This document shows positions 8,025 through 15,930 of a stretch of 64,000 nt of DNA, in pieces (positions within the stretch are counted from its first letter, which is position 1; every line of letters starts with the position of its first letter). The DNA is taken from assembly GCA_020073245.1 (NCBI GenBank), contig JAIQFQ010000013.1:21607-85606 (forward strand), given 5' to 3'. The translations under genes and the position numbers were made by a program. This DNA comes from Terriglobia bacterium. Lineage in GTDB: Bacteria > Acidobacteriota > Thermoanaerobaculia > Thermoanaerobaculales > Thermoanaerobaculaceae. The notes below the pieces were generated by a model, which was not told the origin of the DNA, searched no databases, and saw only the letters and a program-made list of their open reading frames with translations.

Positions 8025-8167
8025 CCGGGCACCGGGCACAGGGCACCGAGGAGCTAAGGGGCGGAGGAGCAGAGGGGCAGAGGGGCGACGCCAGTTCGAA
8101 GGTTGGAAAGTTCGCAGGTTCTAACGAGACAGTGAAGAGTGAAGAGTTGAGAGTGAAGAGTTGAAAG
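8025..8167. repeat. Four-family heptad/octad array block (E-F-B-A)
   Basis: Four different arrays stand in line between yicC and the next gene. 8025-8052 holds 7-nt units like CCGGGCA (family E). About 8064-8088 holds 8-nt units like GAGGGGCA (F). 8094-8125 holds four 8-nt units like GTTCGAAG in exact register (B). 8131-8165 holds five 7-nt units AGTGAAG or AGTTGAG in exact register (A). The only usable start of the downstream gene (TTG at 8161) falls in the last array. Confidence 0.9.
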
Positions 8168-9678
8168 GCACGGAAGCAAGAACGCCGCAAGCCGCGGGCT
8201 GGACGACACGGCGCTACATCTGGCTGCTGGTGGCCTTCGTGGTGGTGCACGGGGTGCTCGCGGTGATCCTGCCGGTGTCGGGCGACGAAGCGTACTACTG
8301 GGACTGCTCGCGCCACCCCGACTGGGCGACGTACGACCAGCCGCCCCTGATGATGCTCGCCCCGATCCCGTTCCGGGCGGTGCTCGGCGAGACACGCGTC
8401 GCCGTGCGGGGCCCCGCGATTCTGGCGAGCTTCCTGATCGGTGTCTTCCTGCTGCCGTTGGTGCAGCGCCTCGGCGGCGGCCCCCGCGAGGCCGCGTGGG
8501 CATACCTCCTGCTCCACGCGACACCGCTGTTCCTCTTCGGTTCGTTCTACGCGTCGACGGATGTCGGGATGATGGCAGGCTACATCGGCGCGACCTGGGC
8601 AGCGGTCGCGATCGCACAGGGCGAAGAACGGGCGTGGTGGGGGTTCGGCGTCGCGGTCGCCCTCGGTTTTCTGGCCAAGTTTCCTGCCGTTCTGGTGCTG
8701 CCGGTCCTCGTTCCGGTCCTGCTGCGGCGGGATCTGCGCGCACACCTGCGAACGCCGGTGCCGTACCTCGCCGGGATGCTCTCGGCGGGGCTCACCGCGC
8801 CGGTGTGGGTCTGGGGTGCGCGTCACGACTGGGTAAACCTCGCGTTCCAGCTTCAGCAGCGGCACGACCGCGGGGCCTTCACCCTCGTCCACCTGCTCGC
8901 GTTCATCGTTTTCTCCGTGTTGCTCGTCTCGCCGCCCCTGTTCGCGGCGATGGCAAGCGCATGGTGGAAGGCATGGCGGCGGCGCGACGCCGCGTGGAAC
9001 GTGGTGCTGGTCGGAGCCGCGGTGCCGTTCGTCTTCTTCGGGTGGGTCGCGTTGCGTGAAGACGCCGCGCCCCATTGGGGCGCCCCCGGCATGGTGCTCG
9101 GCGCCGCCGTCCTCGCGCTGCTGGTGCCGCGACCTCGGCGGCTGGTCGCGTGGGGCGCCGGCTTCGGCGTCGCGTTGTCAGTGGCGGCAGTCGCGCTCGT
9201 GGTGTTCGCGACGACGGCCCTCGACGTGAGCTGGCCGGTCGTCGGGAGGGCACGCGGGGCTGTCGCCGACGCGCTGGCGGCCGCCGTCGCCAACGACGAG
9301 ATCGTGGCCGAGGTCGAACGGCGCCTTGCGCCGGGGGAGATGATGGCCTCCGAGAGCTACACGGACGTTCACCTGTACGCGTTCCTGTCGGGGGGAAGGA
9401 TCCCGACGAGGCTCGCCCGAGTCCACGGCGGCATCCACGGGCTCGCCTCGCTCTACTGGTACAGGCCCGAGGAGCTGCGCGGCAAGGACTTTCTCTTTGT
9501 CACGGAACGGGACGGCCTGGGCGACGGCCTGCGTCAGGCCTTTGCGGTGGTCAGCGAGGAGGCTCCGCTCGTGATCCAGCACAACGGCAGGACGGTGCGG
9601 CGCGTCCACTTCCTGCGGTGCCGCGACCTGCGGAGTCCAGAAGGCGTGTTCACCCGCCTGCCGGCCGGGACGTCGTAG
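8161..9678 (+). CDS. GT39-family glycosyltransferase (ArnT-like)
   Basis: This 505-residue integral membrane protein has the GT39/PMT_2 hallmark GDEAYYWDCSRHP just after the first helix (residues about 41-53). DQPPLMMLAP follows, corresponding to the conserved Asp-His/Gln-Pro-Pro of ArnT. About ten helices precede a soluble C-terminal part. It likely moves a sugar from an undecaprenyl-phosphate donor to lipid A, a glycan or a protein on the periplasmic face. The TTG at 8161 is the only plausible start: the frame closes with a stop at 8140-8142 and the first hydrophobic segment begins about residue 20. The start lies in a heptad array and no clear ribosome binding site is visible, so it is uncertain. 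Confidence 0.78.
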   Translation: MKGTEARTPQAAGWTTRRYIWLLVAFVVVHGVLAVILPVSGDEAYYWDCSRHPDWATYDQPPLMMLAPIPFRAVLGETRVAVRGPAILASFLIGVFLLPLVQRLGGGPREAAWAYLLLHATPLFLFGSFYASTDVGMMAGYIGATWAAVAIAQGEERAWWGFGVAVALGFLAKFPAVLVLPVLVPVLLRRDLRAHLRTPVPYLAGMLSAGLTAPVWVWGARHDWVNLAFQLQQRHDRGAFTLVHLLAFIVFSVLLVSPPLFAAMASAWWKAWRRRDAAWNVVLVGAAVPFVFFGWVALREDAAPHWGAPGMVLGAAVLALLVPRPRRLVAWGAGFGVALSVAAVALVVFATTALDVSWPVVGRARGAVADALAAAVANDEIVAEVERRLAPGEMMASESYTDVHLYAFLSGGRIPTRLARVHGGIHGLASLYWYRPEELRGKDFLFVTERDGLGDGLRQAFAVVSEEAPLVIQHNGRTVRRVHFLRCRDLRSPEGVFTRLPAGTS

Positions 9679-9691
9679 CGGCCGGCCGCAC

Positions 9692-10096
9692 CTACCCCGG
9701 GCCCAGCGGCCCCGGCGGCGGTTCCTTTGGTCGGGGCGTAGGGGCCGGCTCGGGCTCGATCACCGCGATCAGCGAGCGTCTCCCGATCTTGAACGACGCG
9801 TTGACCTTGCCTTCCGTGCGCACGGTTGCGCCCAGATACGGCAGCGGTTTCTTGGTCACCACGCCGATCGCCCCGGTTCCGTCGTCCAGCACGTAGCACT
9901 TGAGCAACGGCATGTCGATGCGTTCCTTCACCTTGCCGGAGACCACGACGGTCTTGCCGTCGTACTGCGCCGGGTTCTTTGCGATCGCGCCGGCGTTCGA
10001 GGAGAGGAGACGGGTACACGAGGCGGCAGCGAGGCCGCCTCCCAGGATAAGCATGACGACGGGCAGCCGCTTGCCCCGAGTCGGTGTGTGATCCAT
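9692..10096 (-). CDS. Small lipoprotein with OB-fold-like domain
   Basis: The 134-residue product has a signal peptide ending in the lipobox-like AAASC, with Cys27 as the predicted lipidated residue. The mature part reads NPAQYDGKTVVVSGKVKE, then a YVLDDGTGAIGVV segment. That pattern of an initial strand, GKV strand and DDGTG turn is common in small OB-fold proteins of the bOB or tRNA-anti type. The tail is Pro-rich. I chose the ATG at 10096 over an upstream in-frame start because it has GAGGAG about 8 nt before it and gives a normal signal length. It is probably anchored to an envelope membrane; its role is unknown. It converges on the GT39 gene with 13 nt between stops. Confidence 0.65.
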   Translation of the reverse strand: MDHTPTRGKRLPVVMLILGGGLAAASCTRLLSSNAGAIAKNPAQYDGKTVVVSGKVKERIDMPLLKCYVLDDGTGAIGVVTKKPLPYLGATVRTEGKVNASFKIGRRSLIAVIEPEPAPTPRPKEPPPGPLGPG

Positions 10097-10261
10097 CGCT
10101 CTCTCCTCGCTGGTCACCGCCCGCTTCGGTCACCGGTCGGATGAACCGTTCGACCGGGCGCACCGCCGAGCGCGGGGCGGCGGCCCGGCACCCGAGCATT
10201 GTAGTGCGGGGCCGGCCCCTGTCCAGGGGCGGACGGGCGTGGCTCCGGCCCGACCCTGCGC

Positions 10262-10267
10262 TACAAT
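10262..10267 (+). promoter_or_regulatory. Candidate -10 box TACAAT before asnS
   Basis: TACAAT stands 23 nt before the asnS ATG. The same hexamer occurs before leuS, the M14 peptidase gene, ribH and, on the minus strand, iorA. No good -35 box is seen 16-18 nt upstream, so only the -10 is claimed. Confidence 0.45.
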
Positions 10268-10290
10268 GCGCGGCCTGACGGAGGTTTGCG

Positions 10291-11586
10291 ATGCGAGAGG
10301 CGGAGATCCGCGAGTTGCCGGGGCTTGTCGGCGAGCAGGTGCGTGTGTCCGGCTGGCTCTACAACGCTCGATCCTCCGGTAAGCTGCGGTTCCTGGTCGT
10401 GCGCGACGGGTCCGGTTACCTCCAGGCGGTCGTGTTCAAGACCGGGGTGGCGGAGAAGGTCTGGGCAGAAGCGGAGCGGGTCACGCAGGAGTCCTCGCTC
10501 TGCGTGATGGGGACGGTCAAGGAGGAGAAGCGCGCCCCTGGAGGCGTGGAGCTCCAGGTCGAGGACCTCGAGATCGTGCAGCTCTGCCCCGAGTACCCGA
10601 TCACCCCGAAAGAGCACGGCCCGGACTTCCTCCTCAACAACCGGCACCTCTGGCTGCGCTCGAAGCGCCAGCACGCCGTCATGCGGGTGCGCAACGAGCT
10701 GACGTTCGGGATCCGGGACTTCTTCTACCGCCGCAACTACGTTCAGATCGACTCGCCGATCCTCACGCCGTCCTCGTCCGAGGGCACCGCCACGCTGTTC
10801 GAGACCGACTACTTCGGCGAGAAGGCATACCTCTCCCAGTCGGGCCAGCTCTACCTCGAGCCCGCCGCTGCGGCGCACGGCAAGGTGTACTGCTTCGGGC
10901 CGACGTTCCGCGCGGAGAAGTCGAAGACGCGCCGCCACCTCACGGAGTTCTGGATGGTGGAGCCCGAGATCGCGTGGATGCGGTTCGAGGGGCTCCTGGA
11001 CCTCGCGGAGGAATTCGTCTCGGAGTTGGTGGCGCGCGTGCTCGACCGCTGCAAGGAGGACCTCGAGCGGCTCGAGCGCGAGGTCAGCGCGCTGGAGCCG
11101 GCGACCCGACGGCCGTACCCGCGCATCGACTACGGCGATGCCGTCGAGAAGCTCAAAGGCAGAGGGTTCGAGGTCAAGTTCGGCGACGACTTCGGCGGCG
11201 ACGAGGAAACCGCGCTCGCCGACGAGTCCGGCAAGCCGATCATGATCACGCGCTACCCGGCGGCGATCAAGGCGTTCTACATGGAGCCGGATCCGAACGA
11301 CCCGACGCGCGCACTCGCGGTGGACATGATCGCCCCCGAGGGGTACGGCGAGATCATCGGCGGCAGCGAGCGCATCGGCTCGTACGAGCTGCTTGAGAAA
11401 CGCATCGCCGAGCACGGGCTGCCGCGCCAGGCGTACGAGTGGTACCTCGACGTGCGCAAGTACGGGGGGTTCCCGCACGCCGGCTTCGGCATGGGGATCG
11501 AGCGAGTGGTGACGTGGCTGTGCGGTCTCTCGCATCTACGAGAAGCGATCCCATACCCCCGCATGATCAACCGCCTCTACCCATAG
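10291..11586 (+). CDS. asnS: Asparaginyl-tRNA synthetase
   Basis: The 431-residue enzyme charges tRNA-Asn with asparagine in the cytoplasm. The N-terminal OB-fold anticodon domain shows [22 protein letters not shown] (about residues 18-40). The class II catalytic core shows motif 2 as [10 protein letters not shown]...[12 protein letters not shown] and motif 3 as [13 protein letters not shown] near the end, finishing with [11 protein letters not shown]. The YNARSSGK block and the EFWMVEPE wording favour AsnRS over AspRS. GGAGG precedes the ATG by about 7 nt. Having AsnRS suggests that Asn-tRNA is made directly, although an amidotransferase route could coexist. The gene is followed by repeats and leuS. 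Confidence 0.95.
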   Translation: MREAEIRELPGLVGEQVRVSGWLYNARSSGKLRFLVVRDGSGYLQAVVFKTGVAEKVWAEAERVTQESSLCVMGTVKEEKRAPGGVELQVEDLEIVQLCPEYPITPKEHGPDFLLNNRHLWLRSKRQHAVMRVRNELTFGIRDFFYRRNYVQIDSPILTPSSSEGTATLFETDYFGEKAYLSQSGQLYLEPAAAAHGKVYCFGPTFRAEKSKTRRHLTEFWMVEPEIAWMRFEGLLDLAEEFVSELVARVLDRCKEDLERLEREVSALEPATRRPYPRIDYGDAVEKLKGRGFEVKFGDDFGGDEETALADESGKPIMITRYPAAIKAFYMEPDPNDPTRALAVDMIAPEGYGEIIGGSERIGSYELLEKRIAEHGLPRQAYEWYLDVRKYGGFPHAGFGMGIERVVTWLCGLSHLREAIPYPRMINRLYP

Positions 11587-11624
11587 CGCCGCCGATAGCG
11601 GACGATGGACCACGGTCGTCGGAG

Positions 11625-11814
11625 GAGAAAGGTAAAAGGGGGAAGGGCAAAAGAAGGACAGAACCACGCGACGCTCTTTGGGGTGTCTTCCCTTTGACCT
11701 TTGACGTTTAACCTTTGACGTCTTCCTCTCGAACCTTCGAACCTGCGAACGGTCTTCGCCCCCCTGCTCCTCTGCCTGTCTCTACGGACCACGGACCACT
11801 GACCACGAGCCACG
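11625..11814. repeat. Heptad/octad arrays D (inverted arms), B, F and C
   Basis: The asnS-leuS spacer is almost wholly repeat. 11625-11659 is a purine arm of 7-nt units like GTAAAAG (D). 11691-11725 is its pyrimidine partner of units like CCTTTGA. 11731-11754 holds three 8-nt units like GAACCTTC (B). About 11760-11781 is an F-type array read on the other strand. 11785-11812 holds four 7-nt units like CGGACCA (C). The D arms could pair across about 31 nt. A lone C-type GGACCAC also occurs near 11607. Confidence 0.88.
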
Positions 11815-11829
11815 TCTCTCGCAGTCGGC

Positions 11830-11835
11830 TACAAT
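11830..11835 (+). promoter_or_regulatory. Candidate -10 box TACAAT before leuS
   Basis: TACAAT lies 19 nt before the leuS ATG and just after the family C array, which would occupy the -35 region. The array may therefore overlap the promoter. Confidence 0.45.
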
Positions 11836-11854
11836 CTCCGCGCGGAGGAATCGG

Positions 11855-14305
11855 ATGGCTCTACCGTACGACCCGCAGCAGATCGAGTCGCGCTGGCAGG
11901 AGTTCTGGGCGCGCGAGCGGTTTGCGGCGGTGGACACCGCGGGTGCGAAGGACCTCTACATGCTCATGATGTTCCCGTACCCGTCGGGCGACCTGCACGT
12001 CGGGCACGGGCGCAACTACATCCTCGGCGACTGCCTTTTTCGCATGTTCCTGATGCAGGGGCGCCAGGTCCTCAACCCGATGGGGTGGGACGCGTTCGGG
12101 CTCCCGGCCGAGAACGCGGCGATCAAGCGCAACATCCACCCGCGCGAGTGGACGCTGGCCAACATCGCCCGCATGAAGGACCAGTTCCGGCGCTGGGGGA
12201 TCCTCTACGACTGGGACAAGGAGATCGCCTCCTGCGAGCCCGAGTACTACCGCTGGAACCAGTGGCTTTTCAACCGGATGTTGGAGAAGGGGCTGGCCTA
12301 CCGCGGCAAGTCGCCGGTGAACTGGTGCCCGTCGTGCAAGACGGTGCTGGCGAACGAGCAGGTGGTCGCGGGCGCGTGCGAGCGCTGCGGCTCGATCGTC
12401 GAGCAGCGCGACCTCGAGCAGTGGTTCCTGCGCATCACCGAGTACGCCGATCGCCTCCTCGAGGGGCTCGACCGTCTCACGGACTGGCCCGAGAAGGTCA
12501 AGGTCATGCAGCGCAACTGGATCGGCCGGTCGGAGGGGGCCGAATTCGAGATGCGCGTGGCGGGGCGTGACGACCTCGCCTTCCAGGTCTACACCACGCG
12601 GCCAGACACCTCGTTCGGGATGACCTTCGCCGTGCTCGCGCCGGAGCACCCGCTGGTCGGCGCGATCACGACCCCCGACCATTCCGCCGAGGTTGGGACG
12701 TTCGTCGAGCGCGTGCGTCGGACCACCGAGATCGAACGGCTTTCCACCGAGGGCGTGGTCGAGAAGCGCGGCGTCTTCACCGGGTCGTACGCCGTCAACC
12801 CCTTCACCGGTACTCCCGTGCCGATCTATCTGGCCGACTACGTGCTGATGTCGTACGGCACCGGCGCGATCATGGCCGTGCCCGGACAGGACCAGCGCGA
12901 CTGGGAGTTCGCCAAGGCGTACGGACTGCGGATCGTCCGCACGGTCCAGCCGCCCGACGGGTGGGTGGGCGAGGCGTACGTCGACGACGGGCCGGCCATC
13001 AACAGCCAATGGCTCGACGGGCTGTACAAAACGGAGGCGATCGAGCGGGCGACCCGCTGGCTCGAGGAGAACGGGATCGGGAGGCGGAGGGTCCACTACC
13101 GTCTGCGCGACTGGCTGATCTCGCGGCAGCGCTACTGGGGGACCCCGATCCCGGTCGTGTACTGCGAGCGCGACGGCATCGTCCCCGTGCCGGAAGATCA
13201 GCTCCCGGTGGTGCTCCCGACCGACATCCAGTTCGGCGGGAGCGAGGGGAACCCGCTCGAGCGCAGCGCCTCGTTCACCGCCGCAACGTGCCCGAAGTGC
13301 GGCAAGGCCGCGCGCCGCGAGACGGACACGATGGACACCTTCATGGACTCGTCGTGGTACTACGCCCGCTTCATCAACCCGCACGTGCGGGACGCGATGA
13401 TCGACCGAGGGCGGGTCGCGCGATGGATGCCCGTGGACCTCTACATCGGCGGCGTCGAGCACGCGATCCTGCACCTGATGTACGCGCGCTTCCTCTACAA
13501 GGTGCTCCACGACTTCGGGATGGTCCCCGGCGAAGAGCCGTTCACCGTGCTCTTCAACCAGGGGATGATCACCGCGAAGAGCTCCGTTTCCGGGAAGCTC
13601 GAGAAGATGTCGAAGTCGAAGGGGAACGTGGTTGCGCCCGACGCGCTGATCGCGCGCTACGGCGCCGACACGGAGCGCGTCTACACCCTCTTCATGGGCC
13701 CGCCCGAGAAGGAGGTGGAGTGGACCGACGAGGGCGTCATGGGAGCCCATCGATTTCTGCAGCGCGTCTGGGGCCTGCAGGACATCGTCGCGGAGAGCGC
13801 CGGGAGGGTCGGGGAGCCTGCGGCGACCGAGCAGGTCCTCGTGGCGATGCACCACACGGTCAAGCGGGTGCGCGACGACCTGGCCCGCTACCACCCGAAC
13901 ACCGCAACGGCGGCGATGATGGAGCTGATCAACACGATGGCCCAGCACCAGTCCTCGGCCTCCGGCTCGGCGTTGCGCGAGGCGTACGAGACGTTGCTCC
14001 GGCTGCTGCACCCAATCGCGCCACACATCACGGAGGAGATCTGGCGCATCCTCGGCCACGACGGGTCTCTCCTGCGCGCCGGCTGGCCGTCGTTCGACGC
14101 GGAGTTGCTGGCGAAGCAGCAGGTCACTCTGGCGGTGCAGGTGAACGGTAAGCTACGGGCGACCGTCGATGTCGAGCCGGGTCTGGACGCGCGAGCTGCG
14201 GAGTCCGTAGCAAGAGCGGCCGTCGCGAAGTGGCTCGACGGCAAGACGGTCGTGAAGGTGATTCACGTTCCGGATCGGATGATATCTTTCGTGGTGAGAG
14301 GATGA
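11855..14305 (+). CDS. leuS: Leucyl-tRNA synthetase
   Basis: The 816-residue class I synthetase charges tRNA-Leu. The HIGH equivalent is HVGH in YPSGDLHVGHGRNY (about residues 43-56). A CP1 editing insert spans roughly 220-420 and includes the conserved TTRPDTSFGMTF. The signature KMSKSKGNV appears near residue 585. The C-terminal anticodon-binding domain and the small end domain (VQVNGKLRATV) are complete. The ATG at 11855 has GGAGG upstream. The stop shares the sequence ATGA with the start of lptE, a gene order (leuS-lptE) also found in enterobacteria. Confidence 0.97.
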   Translation: MALPYDPQQIESRWQEFWARERFAAVDTAGAKDLYMLMMFPYPSGDLHVGHGRNYILGDCLFRMFLMQGRQVLNPMGWDAFGLPAENAAIKRNIHPREWTLANIARMKDQFRRWGILYDWDKEIASCEPEYYRWNQWLFNRMLEKGLAYRGKSPVNWCPSCKTVLANEQVVAGACERCGSIVEQRDLEQWFLRITEYADRLLEGLDRLTDWPEKVKVMQRNWIGRSEGAEFEMRVAGRDDLAFQVYTTRPDTSFGMTFAVLAPEHPLVGAITTPDHSAEVGTFVERVRRTTEIERLSTEGVVEKRGVFTGSYAVNPFTGTPVPIYLADYVLMSYGTGAIMAVPGQDQRDWEFAKAYGLRIVRTVQPPDGWVGEAYVDDGPAINSQWLDGLYKTEAIERATRWLEENGIGRRRVHYRLRDWLISRQRYWGTPIPVVYCERDGIVPVPEDQLPVVLPTDIQFGGSEGNPLERSASFTAATCPKCGKAARRETDTMDTFMDSSWYYARFINPHVRDAMIDRGRVARWMPVDLYIGGVEHAILHLMYARFLYKVLHDFGMVPGEEPFTVLFNQGMITAKSSVSGKLEKMSKSKGNVVAPDALIARYGADTERVYTLFMGPPEKEVEWTDEGVMGAHRFLQRVWGLQDIVAESAGRVGEPAATEQVLVAMHHTVKRVRDDLARYHPNTATAAMMELINTMAQHQSSASGSALREAYETLLRLLHPIAPHITEEIWRILGHDGSLLRAGWPSFDAELLAKQQVTLAVQVNGKLRATVDVEPGLDARAAESVARAAVAKWLDGKTVVKVIHVPDRMISFVVRG

Positions 14306-14901
14306 AGATTCAAGTCAAAGGTGAAAGGGAAAACGTGAAAGGGAAAGCACGATCGCGGCCTCGTCTTCCCTTTGGCGTTTTACGTTTACCCTTTTCCGCC
14401 TTCCTCGCGGTGGTCACGCTGAGCGGCGCTTGCGGATACCACCTGATCGGCCAGTCGAGCTCGCTGCCGGCCAGGCTGCAGAAGCTCTACGTCGTGCCGT
14501 TCGTGAACCAGAGCAACCGTGCCGAGCTCGACCAGCGCCTCACGGAGCAAGTGTCCCAGGAGTGGGTGCGCCGGGGACGCTTTCAGCTCGTGTCCGGTGC
14601 GGAGCAGGCCGACGTTGTTCTGTCGGGCACAGTGGTCGCTGCGGCGTCCTCGCCGGTCCAGTTCGACCAGCGCGGCCGCGCGACCCAGTTCCAGCTCACC
14701 GTCGTTGCGGACGTCCAGTTCGTGGACCGCACAGGCGAGAAGCCCGTCGTTCTCTGGAGCGACAAGCGATTCTCGCGCAGCACCGCGTATCAGGTGGACG
14801 TCAACACCACCGACTACTTCGACCGTGAAGTGGAAGCCATGGACCTCCTCGCTCGCGATTTTGCCCGCGGTCTCGTGGTTACGATCCTCGAAGGGTTCTA
14901 G
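14302..14901 (+). CDS. lptE: LPS-assembly lipoprotein LptE
   Basis: This 199-residue protein follows leuS with a 4-nt ATGA overlap, as in E. coli, and has LptE features. A lipobox-like SGAC comes near residues 42-45, then the GYHLIGQSSSLP opening (compare GWHLR in E. coli), the block KLYVVPFVNQSNRAELDQRLTEQV, and a beta-rich core ending in an amphipathic helix. LptE plugs the LptD barrel that places LPS in the outer membrane. The signal region is unusually long: residues 3-34 are encoded by a heptad array and its inverted partner, giving a basic stretch and then LPFGVLRLPFSAF. No later start codon would give a signal peptide. The lipobox -3 position is Ser, which is not ideal. Confidence 0.85.
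   Translation: MKIQVKGERENVKGKARSRPRLPFGVLRLPFSAFLAVVTLSGACGYHLIGQSSSLPARLQKLYVVPFVNQSNRAELDQRLTEQVSQEWVRRGRFQLVSGAEQADVVLSGTVVAAASSPVQFDQRGRATQFQLTVVADVQFVDRTGEKPVVLWSDKRFSRSTAYQVDVNTTDYFDREVEAMDLLARDFARGLVVTILEGF
14307..14402. repeat. Family D heptad arms inside the lptE 5' end
   Basis: Six exact 7-nt units (forms GTGAAAG, GGAAAGC) fill 14307-14348, beginning three bases after the lptE start codon. The pyrimidine partner, five 7-nt units like CCCTTTG or GCGTTTT, fills 14368-14402. The arms are 19 nt apart and partly complementary. Both are translated in frame as part of the signal peptide. Confidence 0.9.
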
Positions 14902-14917
14902 GCCGGAACGATCTTGA

Positions 14918-14952
14918 GAGTCCCCCTGCGAGCGTGAGGGTACGGGGGGCTC
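14918..14952 (+). terminator. Weak hairpin after lptE
   Basis: GAGTCCCCC at 14918-14926 can pair with GGGGGGCTC at 14944-14952 (one G-U pair) around a 17-nt loop, 17 nt after the lptE stop. No T-run follows. It may slow or stabilise the transcript end; a true terminator is doubtful. Confidence 0.3.
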
Positions 14953-15061
14953 GAGGCGCCGGTTGGGCGGGCACCGCACGCATCCGGTGAAGCCCTCTCG
15001 ATCTCCAAGGCCAGACACGCCAGCGATCCCGAAGGGTCCTCGTGGCGATTAGAATGAAGGC

Positions 15062-15907
15062 GTGCCACGACCGGAATGGTGGGGTTGGGTCGGCGTCGGG
15101 ATCGTCGCCGGCGTGATGGCGCTCGCACTGGCGCACGTGGGGATCGTCGAGCAGAACCTCACGCCGATGTGCTGGACCGGGTTCATCCTTGCGGTGGACG
15201 GAATGCTTGCGGCGCGCGGCCGCGCCTGGCTGCGCCACGCGCCGGGCGAGCTCGCGCTCATGGCGGCAATCTCGATCCCGTCGTGGCTTCTCTTCGAGCT
15301 CTACGATCGACCACGGTTCTGGCTCGCTTCCGGACCCGAGCTCTGGTGGCACTACTCCGGCCTCCCACCCTGGCCGTGGAGGGGGCTGGGCTACGCCTGG
15401 TCGTTCGCGACGATCACGCCGGCGGTGCTGCTGCTCGCAGAACTCATCGAGCCGGCAATCGCCAGGGTGGCTGGGCAGGGCAAAGGTGGTCGGGTTCCGG
15501 CGGAGCTCGGGGTGGGGCTGACGGTCTTCGGCGGGATCCTGGCCGCGGTCCCCCTTCTGTGGCCTTCCAGGTACTTCGCGGCGGACGTCTGGCTGGCCTG
15601 GCCGCTTCTGCTCGATCCCGTCAACCGCCGGCTCGGCCGCCCCTCCATCCTGGGCGACCTCGAAGACGGCCGTCGTTCGAGGGCCCTCGCTCTGCTGGGC
15701 TCAGGCATCGTCTGCGGGGTGCTCTGGGAGGCCTGGAACTGGCTCGCGAGTGCCCGATGGAGCTACACCGTGCCGTTCCTGGGGAGCGTCAAGCTCTACG
15801 CGATGCCGCTGTTGGGGTTCCTTGGATTCGCCCCGTTTGCCTTCGCGGTCTTCGCTCTCTACCACTTCCTGCGAGGCATGCTGCCGGGGCGTCCGCCGGC
15901 GTGGTGA
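15062..15907 (+). CDS. Integral membrane protein, family not recognised
   Basis: The frame starts at a GTG and gives 281 residues with about seven hydrophobic segments. A conserved-looking block near the C-terminus reads LWEAWNWLASARWSYTVPF, followed by MPLLGFLGFAPFAFAVFALYHF. This Trp/Pro-rich pattern recurs in uncharacterised bacterial membrane proteins, but I cannot name the family. An earlier Trp-rich loop (about residues 96-120) suggests contact with the membrane surface. No catalytic motif is apparent. TAGAAT lies 8 nt before the GTG and could be a -10 box only for a nearly leaderless message. The next gene converges on it with 23 nt between stops. Confidence 0.65.
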   Translation: MPRPEWWGWVGVGIVAGVMALALAHVGIVEQNLTPMCWTGFILAVDGMLAARGRAWLRHAPGELALMAAISIPSWLLFELYDRPRFWLASGPELWWHYSGLPPWPWRGLGYAWSFATITPAVLLLAELIEPAIARVAGQGKGGRVPAELGVGLTVFGGILAAVPLLWPSRYFAADVWLAWPLLLDPVNRRLGRPSILGDLEDGRRSRALALLGSGIVCGVLWEAWNWLASARWSYTVPFLGSVKLYAMPLLGFLGFAPFAFAVFALYHFLRGMLPGRPPAW

Positions 15908-15930
15908 CCGCCGTCCGTCGGCCACGAGTC

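Noticed and set aside
11861..14059. Long minus-strand frame opposite leuS
   Set aside because: It is the antisense of leuS, with biased composition and no ribosome binding site.
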